Source: CAYVQF01 sp964454015
Lineage (GTDB): Bacteria; Myxococcota_A; Bradymonadia; UBA4248
NCBI GenBank assembly: GCA_964454015.1
Contig: CAYVQF010000028.1
Location: 5,504 to 69,503 of the forward strand
Reading direction: 5' to 3'
Length of the DNA stretch: 64,000 nucleotides
The notes beneath the pieces were generated by a model. That model did not search any database. It was not told the DNA's origin and saw only the letters and a program-made list of their open reading frames with translations. The first letter of the stretch is position 1. Each line of letters opens with the position of its first letter. Shown here piece after piece: positions 35,786 through 44,498 of the stretch. A program made the translations under genes and the position numbers.

Positions 35786-37822
35786 ATGGAACGAGACGAA
35801 CGCGTCATGGCACTCCAAGCTGAAGTCGACGCCTTGCGCCGGGAGAACGCCGCGCTGCGCGAGCGCTTGGCCGCTGGCGAAGTGAGCGCTGCCGTCGACC
35901 GCGCAACCTTGCAAGGCAACGAAGCGCTGGCGCGCATCGCCGGCCGCATGGCGCGCCTGGGTGGCTGGTCCTTCGACCTGAGCGTCGGACGCGTCATCTG
36001 GTCCGACGAAGTCGCGGCCATCCACGAAAAGCCGCCGGGCTTCTCGCCCACCCTGGAAGAGGGCATCTCTTTTTACGCCCCGGAGTGGCGTGACCTCATC
36101 ACCTTGCGCTTTCAGGCCTGCGCTCAGGAGGGGGTCCCCTACGACGAAGAGCTGCAGCTCATCACCGCCACGGGCCAGCGCATCTGGGTGCGGGCCTCGG
36201 GCGAAGCCTTGCGCGACGACCAGGGGCACATCTATGGCGTTCAAGGCGCCTTCCAGGAGATCACCACCCGCAAGGAGACCGAGGAGGCTTTGCGCCGCAG
36301 TGAGACCCTCTTCCGCAGCCTCTTCGATGATCACAGCGCGGTCAAGCTCCTCGTCGATCCTCTGAGCGGCGCCATCGTCGACGCCAACCGCGCCGCTGAG
36401 GCTTTCTATGGCTGGCCCCTGGCCACCCTCAAGAACATGCGCATCCAGGACATCAACCCCCTGACAGAGGACGAAATCCAAACGGAGATGGCCGCCGCGC
36501 CTGAGCGCCAGCGTTCCTACTTCGAGTTTCGCCACCGCCGCGCCGATGGCCAAGAGCGCGATGTCGCCGTCTTCCGCAGCACCATCGTCGTCCACGGGCG
36601 GCAGCTCCTCCACGACATCATCCACGACATCACCGAGCACAAAAGGGCCGAAGCCGAGCGCTCACAGCTCCAACTGATCATCAACCAAACCCAAAAAATG
36701 GAATCCATCGGCCGCCTCGCTGGCGGCGTCGCCCACGACTTCAACAACCTCCTCGCCGTGATCCTGAGCTACACCGACTTTGCCCTCAGCAGCTTGCACC
36801 CGGGTGATCCCCTCAGCGCCGATCTCCGCGAAATCCAAGCCGCCGCGGATCGCGCCACCCACCTGACCCGTCAACTCCTCGCCTTCAGCCGCAAACAAGT
36901 CCTCGAAGCCAAAGTGCTCAACCTCAACGAAGTCATCGCTGACACGGAGCGCATGCTCGGGCGCCTCATCGGGGAAGACATCGAAGTGCGGCACATCTTG
37001 GCCCCCGATCTCGGCCTGTTCATGGCCGACCCAGGCCAGATCGAGCAAGTGCTCATGAACCTAGCCGTCAATGCCCGGGACGCCATGCCCATGGGCGGTA
37101 CTCTCCTCATCGAGACGACCAACATCCAGCTCAACCAGGCCTACGTCAACAAACGCATCGAGGTCAAACCCGTCCCCTACGTCTGCCTCGCCGTCAGTGA
37201 CACCGGTTGCGGCATGGACGCCACCACCCAGGCCCAGATCTTCGAGCCCTTTTTTACCACCAAGACGAAGGACCGCGGCACCGGTCTGGGGCTGGCCACG
37301 GTCTATGGCATCGTCAGGCAGAGCGATGGTGCCATCAACGTCTACAGCGAGCCCGGCCAAGGCACCACCTTCAAGGTCTATTTCCCCCGCCTTCCTGACG
37401 ACACGATCACACATCAACCGGAGATGCCCACGCGGGCGGTACATGGCGGCAACGAATGCATCCTGGTCGTCGAGGACGAAGCGGCCATGCGCAAGGTCGC
37501 CGTCCGCATGCTGCGCGCCCAAGGCTACTCGGTCCTCGCCGCCGCCAATGGCGGTGAAGCCCTGCTCTTGTGTGAACAGTATCCGGGCACCATCGACCTC
37601 CTCATCACGGATGTCATCATGCCCCAGATGAACGGCCGAGTCCTGGCCGAGCGCCTCCTCGCCCTGCGCCCCGAGCTCAGAGTCCTCTACATGTCGGGCT
37701 ACAGCAATAACCTCATCGTCCAGCACGGCGTGCTCGAGCCTGGCATTCGCTTCATCGCCAAGCCTTTCAACAACCAAGACTTAGCCGCCAAGGTCCAGGA
37801 CTGCCTCGACGGGCATGAGTGA
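35786..37822 (+). CDS. Soluble PAS-PAS hybrid histidine kinase with receiver domain
   Basis: The 678-residue protein starts with a short coiled coil (DERVMALQAEVDALRRENAALRERL). Two PAS domains with PAC tails follow (about 45-170 and 175-295), then a histidine phosphotransfer helix with GGVAHDFNNLLAV (His317). The ATPase domain (about 420-535) shows MNLAVNARDAMP, DTGCGM and GTGLGLATVYGIV. A C-terminal receiver (about 558-675) carries Asp609 in LLITDVIMP, an acidic pocket (VVEDEA) and Lys in IAKPF. No membrane segment or signal is seen, so it senses a cytoplasmic cue. There is no separate response regulator beside it. Confidence 0.92.
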   Translation: MERDERVMALQAEVDALRRENAALRERLAAGEVSAAVDRATLQGNEALARIAGRMARLGGWSFDLSVGRVIWSDEVAAIHEKPPGFSPTLEEGISFYAPEWRDLITLRFQACAQEGVPYDEELQLITATGQRIWVRASGEALRDDQGHIYGVQGAFQEITTRKETEEALRRSETLFRSLFDDHSAVKLLVDPLSGAIVDANRAAEAFYGWPLATLKNMRIQDINPLTEDEIQTEMAAAPERQRSYFEFRHRRADGQERDVAVFRSTIVVHGRQLLHDIIHDITEHKRAEAERSQLQLIINQTQKMESIGRLAGGVAHDFNNLLAVILSYTDFALSSLHPGDPLSADLREIQAAADRATHLTRQLLAFSRKQVLEAKVLNLNEVIADTERMLGRLIGEDIEVRHILAPDLGLFMADPGQIEQVLMNLAVNARDAMPMGGTLLIETTNIQLNQAYVNKRIEVKPVPYVCLAVSDTGCGMDATTQAQIFEPFFTTKTKDRGTGLGLATVYGIVRQSDGAINVYSEPGQGTTFKVYFPRLPDDTITHQPEMPTRAVHGGNECILVVEDEAAMRKVAVRMLRAQGYSVLAAANGGEALLLCEQYPGTIDLLITDVIMPQMNGRVLAERLLALRPELRVLYMSGYSNNLIVQHGVLEPGIRFIAKPFNNQDLAAKVQDCLDGHE

Positions 37823-37878
37823 GGCGCTGCGCGATACGGTTTTGAGCGGCGCGCACCGCCCACTATCTCCAGGGCGCA

Positions 37879-37907
37879 TCGACTGCCAGCGGCGCTTTCG
37901 CTATCAT
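37879..37907 (+). promoter_or_regulatory. Promoter of the 3D-domain lipoprotein gene
   Basis: -35 TCGACT (37879-37884), 17 bases, -10 TATCAT (37902-37907). Transcription near 37914, about 69 bases before ATG 37983. Confidence 0.5.
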
Positions 37908-37982
37908 GGAACCGTTGCTGGCGGCGTGCGCCGCCCAGCCACTCGGCCGCGCCCACCCTCACCCTGCAACCACGAGGGCCCC

Positions 37983-39140
37983 ATGCGTCACATCCTCTTT
38001 GGCCTCGCGTGCGCTTGCCTGTCGACCTTGTTGGCCTGCACCACGATTGCCGATCTGCCTCAGCCCGACCTCCTGCCAGACACACACGGCGAAGACCTCC
38101 CCGCCGACGCGCCCCAGGATCTCATCGAGAACCTGGACCAGGTCGACCCGCCCGACTCCCCGACGCCGGATCTCACGGAGCTCGCCGACACCCCAGTCGC
38201 CGACAGCGCGCCTGACGCTGTGGCGCCAGACGCGCTGGACACGGAGGAGCTCGGGCCTGACCTCACAGATCTCACCGACACCGCGCTCCCTACCCCCAGC
38301 GTGCGCTTTCTCAGCCCTGCCAACGGCGCGCACCTCCCCAACCCAGTGACCTTCACCTTCGAAGCGCACCACGTCGCCACCGTTCAGATCTTGGCCGACG
38401 CCTGGCCCTTGGCCCCGGCCCCGTGGGATCCGGCTACCAGCGCCTCCCTCACCTACACCTTTTCGGGCACGGGCTATGAGCGCACCATCCGCCTCTTGGG
38501 CCATGACGGCACGGGCGCAGTCGTCGCCGAAGACAGCCTCCAAATCACCGTCACCGCGCCCCTCGGCCCCGGCACCTCCATCGGAACTTTCTACAACACC
38601 TACTACTACCTAGCCAATGAGGCCGACTACACCGGCGCCCCTTCAGCCAACCTCTATGCCCCGGACTGCTCGGTCATCGCCGTGGTCTCGTCGAGCTTCG
38701 CCAACAGCGCCTGCATCGAAGGCTCGGCCATCCTCAAAGACGGTCGGGTCATCAACTACCACTCCCCTTGCGCCTGCGGTGGCCCCTGCTCCTATTGCTG
38801 GTCCGTCTTGGACAAGAACAAGTTCCCCTGGGGCAAGGGTTCACGCAACAACCCTTTGGAGCCGCTGCGCTCCTGGGCGGTGGACACCAGCGTCATCACC
38901 CACGGCACCATCCTCTACGTCGAGGAGTGGGACGGGCTGAACCTCCCCGCCGTAGATGGCTTGGGCGGCGCGCCGCATGACGGCTGCTTCCGCGCCGATG
39001 ACGTCGGCGGCGGCATCACGGGCAAACACGTGGACATCTTCGCCGGGACCAAGGCCATGTGGCGCGAGCTGGAGAAGATCTTCCCCACCCGCACCAACTT
39101 CACGGTCTACATCGACTCGCCGCGCTGCCAGCACCTCTGA
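37983..39140 (+). CDS. Lipoprotein with 3D (MltA-type double-psi barrel) domain
   Basis: ATG 37983, with GAGGG just upstream, opens a lipoprotein signal ending LSTLLAC (Cys19). An Asp/Pro-rich linker of about 80 residues follows, then an Ig-like module (VRFLSPANGAHLPNPVTFTFEA). The C-terminal domain carries the 3D signature: a first Asp in SWAVDTSVITHGTILYVEEW, then GCFRADDVGGGITGKHVDIFAGT with the other acidic residues. Such domains occur in MltA lytic transglycosylases and resuscitation-type proteins, so a glycan-cleaving or glycan-binding role is plausible. Several Cys (CACGGPCSYC) lie just before it. The catalytic call is inferred. Confidence 0.8.
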   Translation: MRHILFGLACACLSTLLACTTIADLPQPDLLPDTHGEDLPADAPQDLIENLDQVDPPDSPTPDLTELADTPVADSAPDAVAPDALDTEELGPDLTDLTDTALPTPSVRFLSPANGAHLPNPVTFTFEAHHVATVQILADAWPLAPAPWDPATSASLTYTFSGTGYERTIRLLGHDGTGAVVAEDSLQITVTAPLGPGTSIGTFYNTYYYLANEADYTGAPSANLYAPDCSVIAVVSSSFANSACIEGSAILKDGRVINYHSPCACGGPCSYCWSVLDKNKFPWGKGSRNNPLEPLRSWAVDTSVITHGTILYVEEWDGLNLPAVDGLGGAPHDGCFRADDVGGGITGKHVDIFAGTKAMWRELEKIFPTRTNFTVYIDSPRCQHL

Positions 39141-39176
39141 GACGGCGCCACGGGGCTGAGACGGCGCCAGGACACC

Positions 39177-39986
39177 TCAATCCCCAAGGCCCGCGTGGCG
39201 CCGCAGCACAAAGCCGTCGGCCCCGAAGTGCGGGCAGAGCTCCGGTGCCGTGCCAAGGCTGACGCAGCCCCGCTCTGCGTCGAATTGGGCCGCGCAGGGC
39301 ACCACGGCCCAGCCCTGCCCCGCAAAACCAAAGCCGTTCCACCAATAGCCCGTCACGGCGCAGCGCTCCCCCGCCACCACCTCCCACGCCACCAGGCGCG
39401 ACCGCCCCTGAGCATCGCCGACGATGGCAAAATCCAAGAGCGGTCGCGCCAAGCCGCTACCGCGCCACAGGGGCACCAGGGCCCGCCCATCCCAGCGCAG
39501 CACCCACAAGGTCCGGTGGGGCGGCGTGGCGCCAGGGTGGAGCGCCCGGGAGGTGATGATCCCCAAGACCACGTCGTCCTCCCCAACGCCCTCCCAGTCC
39601 GCCACCGCCGCTCGCCACATGGGGTAGCGCGGGCTCACCCAGCTCGCGCCAGCGCTGCTGATGCGAAGGAATCCCTGGGGCCGCCCTGCGGCAAGAAAGA
39701 CCTCCAGACTCAGCGGCCCCCAGGCGCTCTGCAACCGCTGTGGCGCATCGGCGCGCACCCCCTCAGGCAGCGGTGAGCCCGGATCTAGGGTGAGGGCGAG
39801 CGCTGGCACCTCTGGCGCCGTCGCCGCCTCGGACATCGCTGACGCAGCAACGGCCACCTCGGCCTTGGCTGGGCATTCCGGATCGGAGGGCGTACATGAG
39901 GCTGACACCCATACGAAGGTGAAGACGGCGCCGAGCGCTGCCCTGACGCAGGTGGATCCAGGAAAAATGGGGCGAAGAGCAAACAT
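39177..39986 (-). CDS. Uncharacterised lipoprotein, translationally coupled to the gene upstream
   Basis: The 269-residue product begins with a signal ending FVWVSASC (Cys31). Its mature part is Ala/Pro-rich, then contains a segment like FG-GAP or VCBS propeller strands (VADWEGVGEDDVVLGIITSRA, LWVLRWDGRALVPLWRGSGL, FAIVGDAQGRSRLVAWEV). This hints at a small beta-propeller or a related repeat fold, without certainty. Its ATG overlaps the stop of the Coa1-like gene in a TGATG arrangement, so the two are translated together. No family name can be given. Confidence 0.68.
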   Translation of the reverse strand: MFALRPIFPGSTCVRAALGAVFTFVWVSASCTPSDPECPAKAEVAVAASAMSEAATAPEVPALALTLDPGSPLPEGVRADAPQRLQSAWGPLSLEVFLAAGRPQGFLRISSAGASWVSPRYPMWRAAVADWEGVGEDDVVLGIITSRALHPGATPPHRTLWVLRWDGRALVPLWRGSGLARPLLDFAIVGDAQGRSRLVAWEVVAGERCAVTGYWWNGFGFAGQGWAVVPCAAQFDAERGCVSLGTAPELCPHFGADGFVLRRHAGLGD

Positions 39987-40504
39987 CAGTGGATGAAGAT
40001 GGGGCCTTCCGAAGGCGCCACCACGTCAAATGGCGGGCCCCCGTCAGGGAACACGCGCAACAAGTGAATGACCCACTGGCCGCTCAGATTCGACGCGCGG
40101 AGGTCGACCTGCGCCGCGCCCCGCGGACCCGAAATGGTGAAGCGCAGCGACGCGCTGCTCACGGAGCCGCTCGAACGCATGGAGCCCGTCACCCACCAGC
40201 TCTCGCGCACCGGTTCGCCCAGGACCTCCATGACCTGTGGGTCCGAGCGAAGCAGCTCCAGCGCCATCTGATAGGGGGCGGCGTTGGTGAAGGTGTGGCG
40301 CAACACCAGCACCAGGACCACGCCAAAGAGGGCGATGCAGAGCACCACCCCGAGAAAAACCCAGAGGAGGACGCGGCGGCGGCGGACGCGCGCGGCGGCG
40401 CTGGGGCCTGGGCCTGGGCCGCCACCGGTGTTCCAGTCAGACCAGGCACCCTCAGCCAGGTGGCGACCAGGAGCAAAATCATTGGGATCGTTGGCATTGC
40501 GCAT
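39986..40504 (-). CDS. Single-pass membrane protein resembling Coa1/Tim21
   Basis: ATG 40504 follows GAGGACCTC. The 172-residue protein has a soluble N-terminus (about 45 residues, Gly/Pro-rich), one membrane helix (VLLWVFLGVVLCIALFGVVLVLVL, about 46-69) and a small outer domain. That domain (LELLRSDPQVMEVLGEPVRESWWVTGSM... then AAQVDLRASNLSGQWVIHLLRV) matches the pattern of Coa1/Tim21-like proteins, which in mitochondria help assemble respiratory complexes. In bacteria the role is unknown. It is the first gene of a coupled pair (TGATG junction). Confidence 0.7.
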   Translation of the reverse strand: MRNANDPNDFAPGRHLAEGAWSDWNTGGGPGPGPSAAARVRRRRVLLWVFLGVVLCIALFGVVLVLVLRHTFTNAAPYQMALELLRSDPQVMEVLGEPVRESWWVTGSMRSSGSVSSASLRFTISGPRGAAQVDLRASNLSGQWVIHLLRVFPDGGPPFDVVAPSEGPIFIH

Positions 40505-40541
40505 GAGGTCCTCGGCATGAGAAGCAGGTGCGACGAGGTGA

Positions 40542-40570
40542 AGTCTGACAGAGGCGCCGCCCCGTGACAA
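40542..40570 (-). promoter_or_regulatory. Candidate promoter of the Coa1-like gene pair
   Basis: Reverse strand: -35 TTGTCA (40570-40565), 17 bases, -10 CAGACT (40547-40542). Transcription near 40535, about 30 bases before ATG 40504. Confidence 0.35.
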
Positions 40571-40738
40571 CGCCAGCCGTCACCAGTGAAGGGCTCGGAC
40601 ACCCGCACCCAACCCTGAGCGCCTCATCCCCCATCTCTTGATCCCCGCCACGCTTTGCGGCACAAGCCTCCACGGTGCCCGCTGCCGGCGGGCGCAACCA
40701 TCCGTGGCAGAAGCATCGCCACCGTCGACGAGGATCCC

Positions 40739-41764
40739 ATGTTTCGCAGCGACAACACCCTTGGCGCCACCCCCGAAGTCATGACCGCCCTGGCCGAAGC
40801 CGCCGCCCAGGCGCCGAGCCCCTACGGCGAAGACGCCTTGGACCGGGCCCTCCACACCACGCTGCAACAATGCTTCGAGCACGAGGTCGCCGTCTTCAGC
40901 GTGGCCACAGGCACCGCCGCCAACGCCCTGGCCCTGGCCACCCTCTGCCCGCCATGGGGCGCTATCTACTGCCACCCCGAGGCTCACATCCACTGCGACG
41001 AATGCGGCGCCCCGGAACAGGCCACCGGCGGCGCCAAGCTGGTCCTGGTCGATGGCGACGCCGGAAAAATCGAACCGGCCCGGCTCCAACGCGCCATCTT
41101 CGGCCGCGACAATGTCCACCGCGTCCAGCCTGCCCTCCTCTCCCTCTCCCAGAGCACCGAGTGTGGCACCGTCTACCAGCCTGACGCGCTGGCCGAGTTG
41201 TGCGCCCTCGCCCACGCCAACCAGCTCTTGGTCCACCTCGATGGCGCGCGCCTCGCCAACGCCATCGCCACCCTGGGCTGCAGCCCGGCCGACCTGACCT
41301 GGCGCGCTGGCGTCGACGTCCTCACCCTGGGCTTCACCAAGAACGGGGCGCTGTGCGCCGAGCTGATCCTCTTCTTCAATCCCGAGCACTGCCAATCCCT
41401 CGCCTTCCGGCGCAAACGCGCCGGCCACCTCCTCAGCAAGAGCTGGTTCGTCTCGGTCCAGGTTCAGGCCCTCCTCGCCGAAAATCGCTGGTTGCACCAG
41501 GCCCAACACGCCAACGCCATGGCCACCCGACTCGCCCAGGGACTCACGGCCCTCGGCTACCCCCCACTCTGGCCCTGCCAAGCCAACGCGGTCTTCGTCG
41601 CCCTGCCCGCAGCAGTCGCCGCCAGCGCCCGCGACATCGGCGCCGTCTTCTACGACTGGCCAGCACACACCGACCTGGTGCGCCTGGTCTGCTCCCTGCG
41701 CACCACCCCCGCCGAGGTCGACGCCTTCCTCGCCGCCGTACGCCGCGCCACCCCGGCTCCCTAG
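40739..41764 (+). CDS. ltaE: Low-specificity threonine aldolase (PLP-dependent)
   Basis: This cytosolic fold-type I PLP enzyme cleaves threonine to glycine and acetaldehyde. ATG 40739 has GAGG six bases upstream and gives FRSDNTLGATPEVMTALAEAA, the normal N-terminus of the family. Conserved elements include FSVATGTAANALALATLCPPWGAIYCHPEAHIHCDECGAPE, the cofactor Asp in LLVHLDGARLANAIATL, and the Schiff-base Lys201 in TLGFTKNGAL. At 341 residues it is full length. The genes on both sides are on the opposite strand, so it is probably transcribed alone. The convergent neighbour stops four bases away. Aldolase specificity (L-threo versus allo) is not readable. Confidence 0.88.
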   Translation: MFRSDNTLGATPEVMTALAEAAAQAPSPYGEDALDRALHTTLQQCFEHEVAVFSVATGTAANALALATLCPPWGAIYCHPEAHIHCDECGAPEQATGGAKLVLVDGDAGKIEPARLQRAIFGRDNVHRVQPALLSLSQSTECGTVYQPDALAELCALAHANQLLVHLDGARLANAIATLGCSPADLTWRAGVDVLTLGFTKNGALCAELILFFNPEHCQSLAFRRKRAGHLLSKSWFVSVQVQALLAENRWLHQAQHANAMATRLAQGLTALGYPPLWPCQANAVFVALPAAVAASARDIGAVFYDWPAHTDLVRLVCSLRTTPAEVDAFLAAVRRATPAP

Positions 41765-41768
41765 CCGC

Positions 41769-43295
41769 TCACTCTGGGGCCAACGCCAGCACGCCTCGGG
41801 TCAAATCCAACACCAGCTCCTTGCAACACAAGGTGCAACGGGCCCGCACCTGGGGCGCACGCAAGCCCATCTTGGCGCCCACTTTCAGACGCAGCCCCTC
41901 CAGGGTGCGCTCTTGGCACAGAGGACACTGGGCCTTCTCGCCGAAGCGCCGCTGCGCCAGCTCCCGCCACCTCGCCCCCACCTCGTCCCAGTCGTCCTCA
42001 TTGTAGACAAAGGACAAAGCCTCGAACTCCTCATTCGTCGCCCCCGACCGCAACACCATCCACAGGTGAAAATCGACCCGCACCCGAAAGAGCTCCCGCT
42101 TCAGCGGCCGATCAATGAGGTTGGCCACCACCGCATCGACCGACAAACCCTCCGTCTGGGGGCTCACGCTCACGCTCTTGACGCAAGACCAGGGGATCTT
42201 CAGCGTCGCCTCCTCACCCACCAAGAGCAACCACTGCTCAGAGAGCGCCAGCGGCGGCACATAAATGTTCGGCGCCAAAAACGACGGATGATACTGCACC
42301 CGCATCACCCTGATGGGACGCGTCGCGTCCTCAGGCAAAGCCTTGGCAAACTCACGCTCCGCCGCAGCCGCCGCCTCCGCCGCCGCCAGAGCCGCCGCCA
42401 CTTGCGCCTCCTCATGGGCCGTGAAGGCTTCCATCAACGCCTGCACCTCCGCCGTCGCCGCGCCCGGCACCAGCGCCGCCGAGAATGACTCACGCAGCGC
42501 CGCGTCGCCCCGCGCCAACCACAGACGCAACGCCGCCTCGTGAACCACCCGGTCCTCGCGGCAGCCTGGCGCAGGCAGGTCCGCCTTGAAACGCCGCGCC
42601 ACCATCGGTGCCCCACGCCGCCGCCGCGCCTCCAGCGCCTGGTGCGTGATCCACATCCCGATCAAAAAAACCAGCAGCGCAAAATACCAGCGGCTCAGCG
42701 CCCACACCCCACCCGTGACCACCAACGCCGCCAAGCCGCACATGCACCCCAGATGCTCACTGCGCCCTTGCTCACCGCTCTCCTTGAGCACCAACGCCAA
42801 TAGCGCATCAAAACGCTTGAACGCCGCCTCGATGGCCTCATAGCGCGGGTCTGCGCCCGCCTCCCCGGCCACGTCAACCTCGGCATCGGCCGGCCGCGCG
42901 CCCTCCTCGGCCACCGCCACCACCGCCGCCACCGCCGCCTGATGTCGCTCGGCTTTGGCATAGACCACCCCGCACTTCGGACACTCGTAAGCCGGCACCA
43001 GATCGTCGCTCGCCCGCCGCACATAAAGACACTTGGGACAGATCCGCCCCTCACCCTCCTCACTCGGCGCGTCCTCCCGCACCACCACCCGGGCACCACA
43101 ACCCGCCGCCTTCGCCTGCACGTGCTCAGCCCGCGACCGCTCCCCCTCGCTGCGCAGCACCACCGGCGCCGACCCCAGCAACGAGGCCATCTTATCCACA
43201 TCACAGCGAAAAAGCTTGGCCAAACGCGCCGTCACCGCCGCCTCGTCCTCGCCCTCAGCCACGCCCAACATCACGACTCGATAGGGTGTACCCAT
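41769..43295 (-). CDS. Membrane protein with L7/L12-like domain and two zinc ribbons
   Basis: ATG 43295 follows GGAGGCGCGC. The 508-residue protein starts with a domain (about 5-75) that resembles the C-terminal domain of ribosomal protein L7/L12. A zinc ribbon follows (Cys86, Cys89, Cys105, Cys108). After an acidic linker come two adjacent membrane helices (about 184-218), a long Ala/Glu helix, a beta region and a final zinc ribbon (CPLC...CTLC). L7/L12-like domains recruit GTPases on the ribosome; in stand-alone proteins their role is unknown. The second ribbon may sense zinc or redox state. Family unnamed. Confidence 0.74.
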   Translation of the reverse strand: MGTPYRVVMLGVAEGEDEAAVTARLAKLFRCDVDKMASLLGSAPVVLRSEGERSRAEHVQAKAAGCGARVVVREDAPSEEGEGRICPKCLYVRRASDDLVPAYECPKCGVVYAKAERHQAAVAAVVAVAEEGARPADAEVDVAGEAGADPRYEAIEAAFKRFDALLALVLKESGEQGRSEHLGCMCGLAALVVTGGVWALSRWYFALLVFLIGMWITHQALEARRRRGAPMVARRFKADLPAPGCREDRVVHEAALRLWLARGDAALRESFSAALVPGAATAEVQALMEAFTAHEEAQVAAALAAAEAAAAAEREFAKALPEDATRPIRVMRVQYHPSFLAPNIYVPPLALSEQWLLLVGEEATLKIPWSCVKSVSVSPQTEGLSVDAVVANLIDRPLKRELFRVRVDFHLWMVLRSGATNEEFEALSFVYNEDDWDEVGARWRELAQRRFGEKAQCPLCQERTLEGLRLKVGAKMGLRAPQVRARCTLCCKELVLDLTRGVLALAPE

Positions 43296-43454
43296 GCGCG
43301 CCTCCATATTCCAAGCGTATGCTAGACTAGAAGACCCGCGCACGCACCGCAAGCGAACCTGCCACCAGAGCACACCTCGCACCCGCTATCGTTTGGGGGG
43401 ATCCACCCCCAACAGGGCGCCCTCCGCGCTCCCGCGCGCAAGCACCGTCTGGCC

Positions 43455-44159
43455 TCAGCCGCCGCGAACCACGCCCAGCAACAACACCTCCGCAGCCGCA
43501 GCGCGCAAAGAAGCACCTGGTGCCACCGTGACCACGTCCCCTGGCATCACCAACGCCGTGTCGCAAGTGCCCTGCCCCTGCAAGACCAGGCCCCGCCAAG
43601 CTGCCGCCGCGTCGACCCACGGGCTGCCAGCAGAGAGCCGCAAAAAGGCCGCCCCCGGCGCTGCGCACAGCGCCTCCGCGATGGGCAGCCAAGCCACCCC
43701 GTCATCGCGAAGCTGCCACGAAGCCGCGTCATCGATCCTGGCCAACAACCCCTCGACCGTGGGCTCGTCTAGCTCGAAGAGCTGTCCAAGCCGGCGCACG
43801 AAGGGCGAAAAACGGCCAGCACCCGCCACGAGGCGCTCCAATAAACGCTTCTTCGTCACCTGCGGAGGGGTTGAAGCCACTCTCTTCAGCGTCTCGTCCC
43901 CCAGCGCCTCGAGGCGCTCCTCGAACTGCCCCCGACACTCCTCACAGGAGTACATTTTCCCCGGCTCGTTCTCCAACAGCTCCGTCACCAGAGCGGCCAC
44001 CGCGTCGTCGCCACCGGCGAGGGCTTGGTTCAGCCGCAGCCGCAACCGGGTCTGGGCCGCCCCCGGGTCGAGGGCACACAGGGGACAGCGATCCCGACGC
44101 GCCGCCGAGCTCTCCGTCAGGTCACCACAACACCGGCTCTCACCCTTATCATCATGCAT
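43455..44159 (-). CDS. ChrR-like anti-sigma or regulatory protein with C-terminal cupin-like domain
   Basis: The 234-residue protein has Cys clusters in its first 75 residues (Cys10, Cys11, Cys25, Cys28, then Cys72 and Cys75 in SCEEC). Its C-terminal half (about 115-234) follows the pattern of ChrR-type cupins: RRLGQLFELDEPTVEGLLARIDDAASW, a core strand set, and VMPGDVVTVAPGASL. The metal-binding His residues of the cupin are largely absent, so metal binding there is doubtful. ChrR proteins hold a sigma factor inactive until singlet oxygen or another signal. No sigma factor gene is adjacent, so the partner is unknown. Confidence 0.65.
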   Translation of the reverse strand: MHDDKGESRCCGDLTESSAARRDRCPLCALDPGAAQTRLRLRLNQALAGGDDAVAALVTELLENEPGKMYSCEECRGQFEERLEALGDETLKRVASTPPQVTKKRLLERLVAGAGRFSPFVRRLGQLFELDEPTVEGLLARIDDAASWQLRDDGVAWLPIAEALCAAPGAAFLRLSAGSPWVDAAAAWRGLVLQGQGTCDTALVMPGDVVTVAPGASLRAAAAEVLLLGVVRGG

Positions 44160-44498
44160 GGCTAGGCACTCTCACCGCTGCTGTCGAACGCGCAAGTCGC
44201 GTCGCTCCCTTCATCTCCCCTAACTGCCTTCGCGCGCAGCGTCAAGCGCCTTTGCCATGGCGAGCACGCCCTTCCGCCCGCCATGGGCCACTGGCGCAGA
44301 GGGCAGCCAGACACCCACCCGCCCTTCACCGCCTTCCCGCCTGGCACCCAGGTCCTGGGGCGGCGCTACCAAAGGTGGGACCGAAGCACACATGACACTT
44401 GACGTCGCCCAATGCCGAGAGTAGACAGAGCCTATCCACGGACAGCGCAGCCATTCTCCTGCGCAGTCGTCTACATTGTTCATGAGGAGCCCGCGTTT
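44160..44498. other. Divergent intergenic region, about 339 bases
   Basis: No gene is supported. It contains the candidate promoter of the lamin-tail lipoprotein gene (44399-44427). A poor TCGACA-type element on the reverse strand may serve the ChrR-like gene. Confidence 0.45.
44399..44427 (+). promoter_or_regulatory. Candidate promoter of the lamin-tail lipoprotein gene
   Basis: -35 TTGACG (44399-44404), 17 bases, -10 TAGACA (44422-44427, 3 of 6). Transcript start near 44434. Confidence 0.4.

Noticed and set aside
43455..44159. ChrR-like gene as part of an ECF sigma/anti-sigma pair
   Set aside because: No sigma factor gene is found on either side, so I kept only the structural description.
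44348..44358. CCAGG-T-CCTGG palindrome upstream of the lamin-tail gene
   Set aside because: Short palindromes of this size are expected by chance in GC-rich DNA, and it is about 40 bases upstream of a weak promoter.
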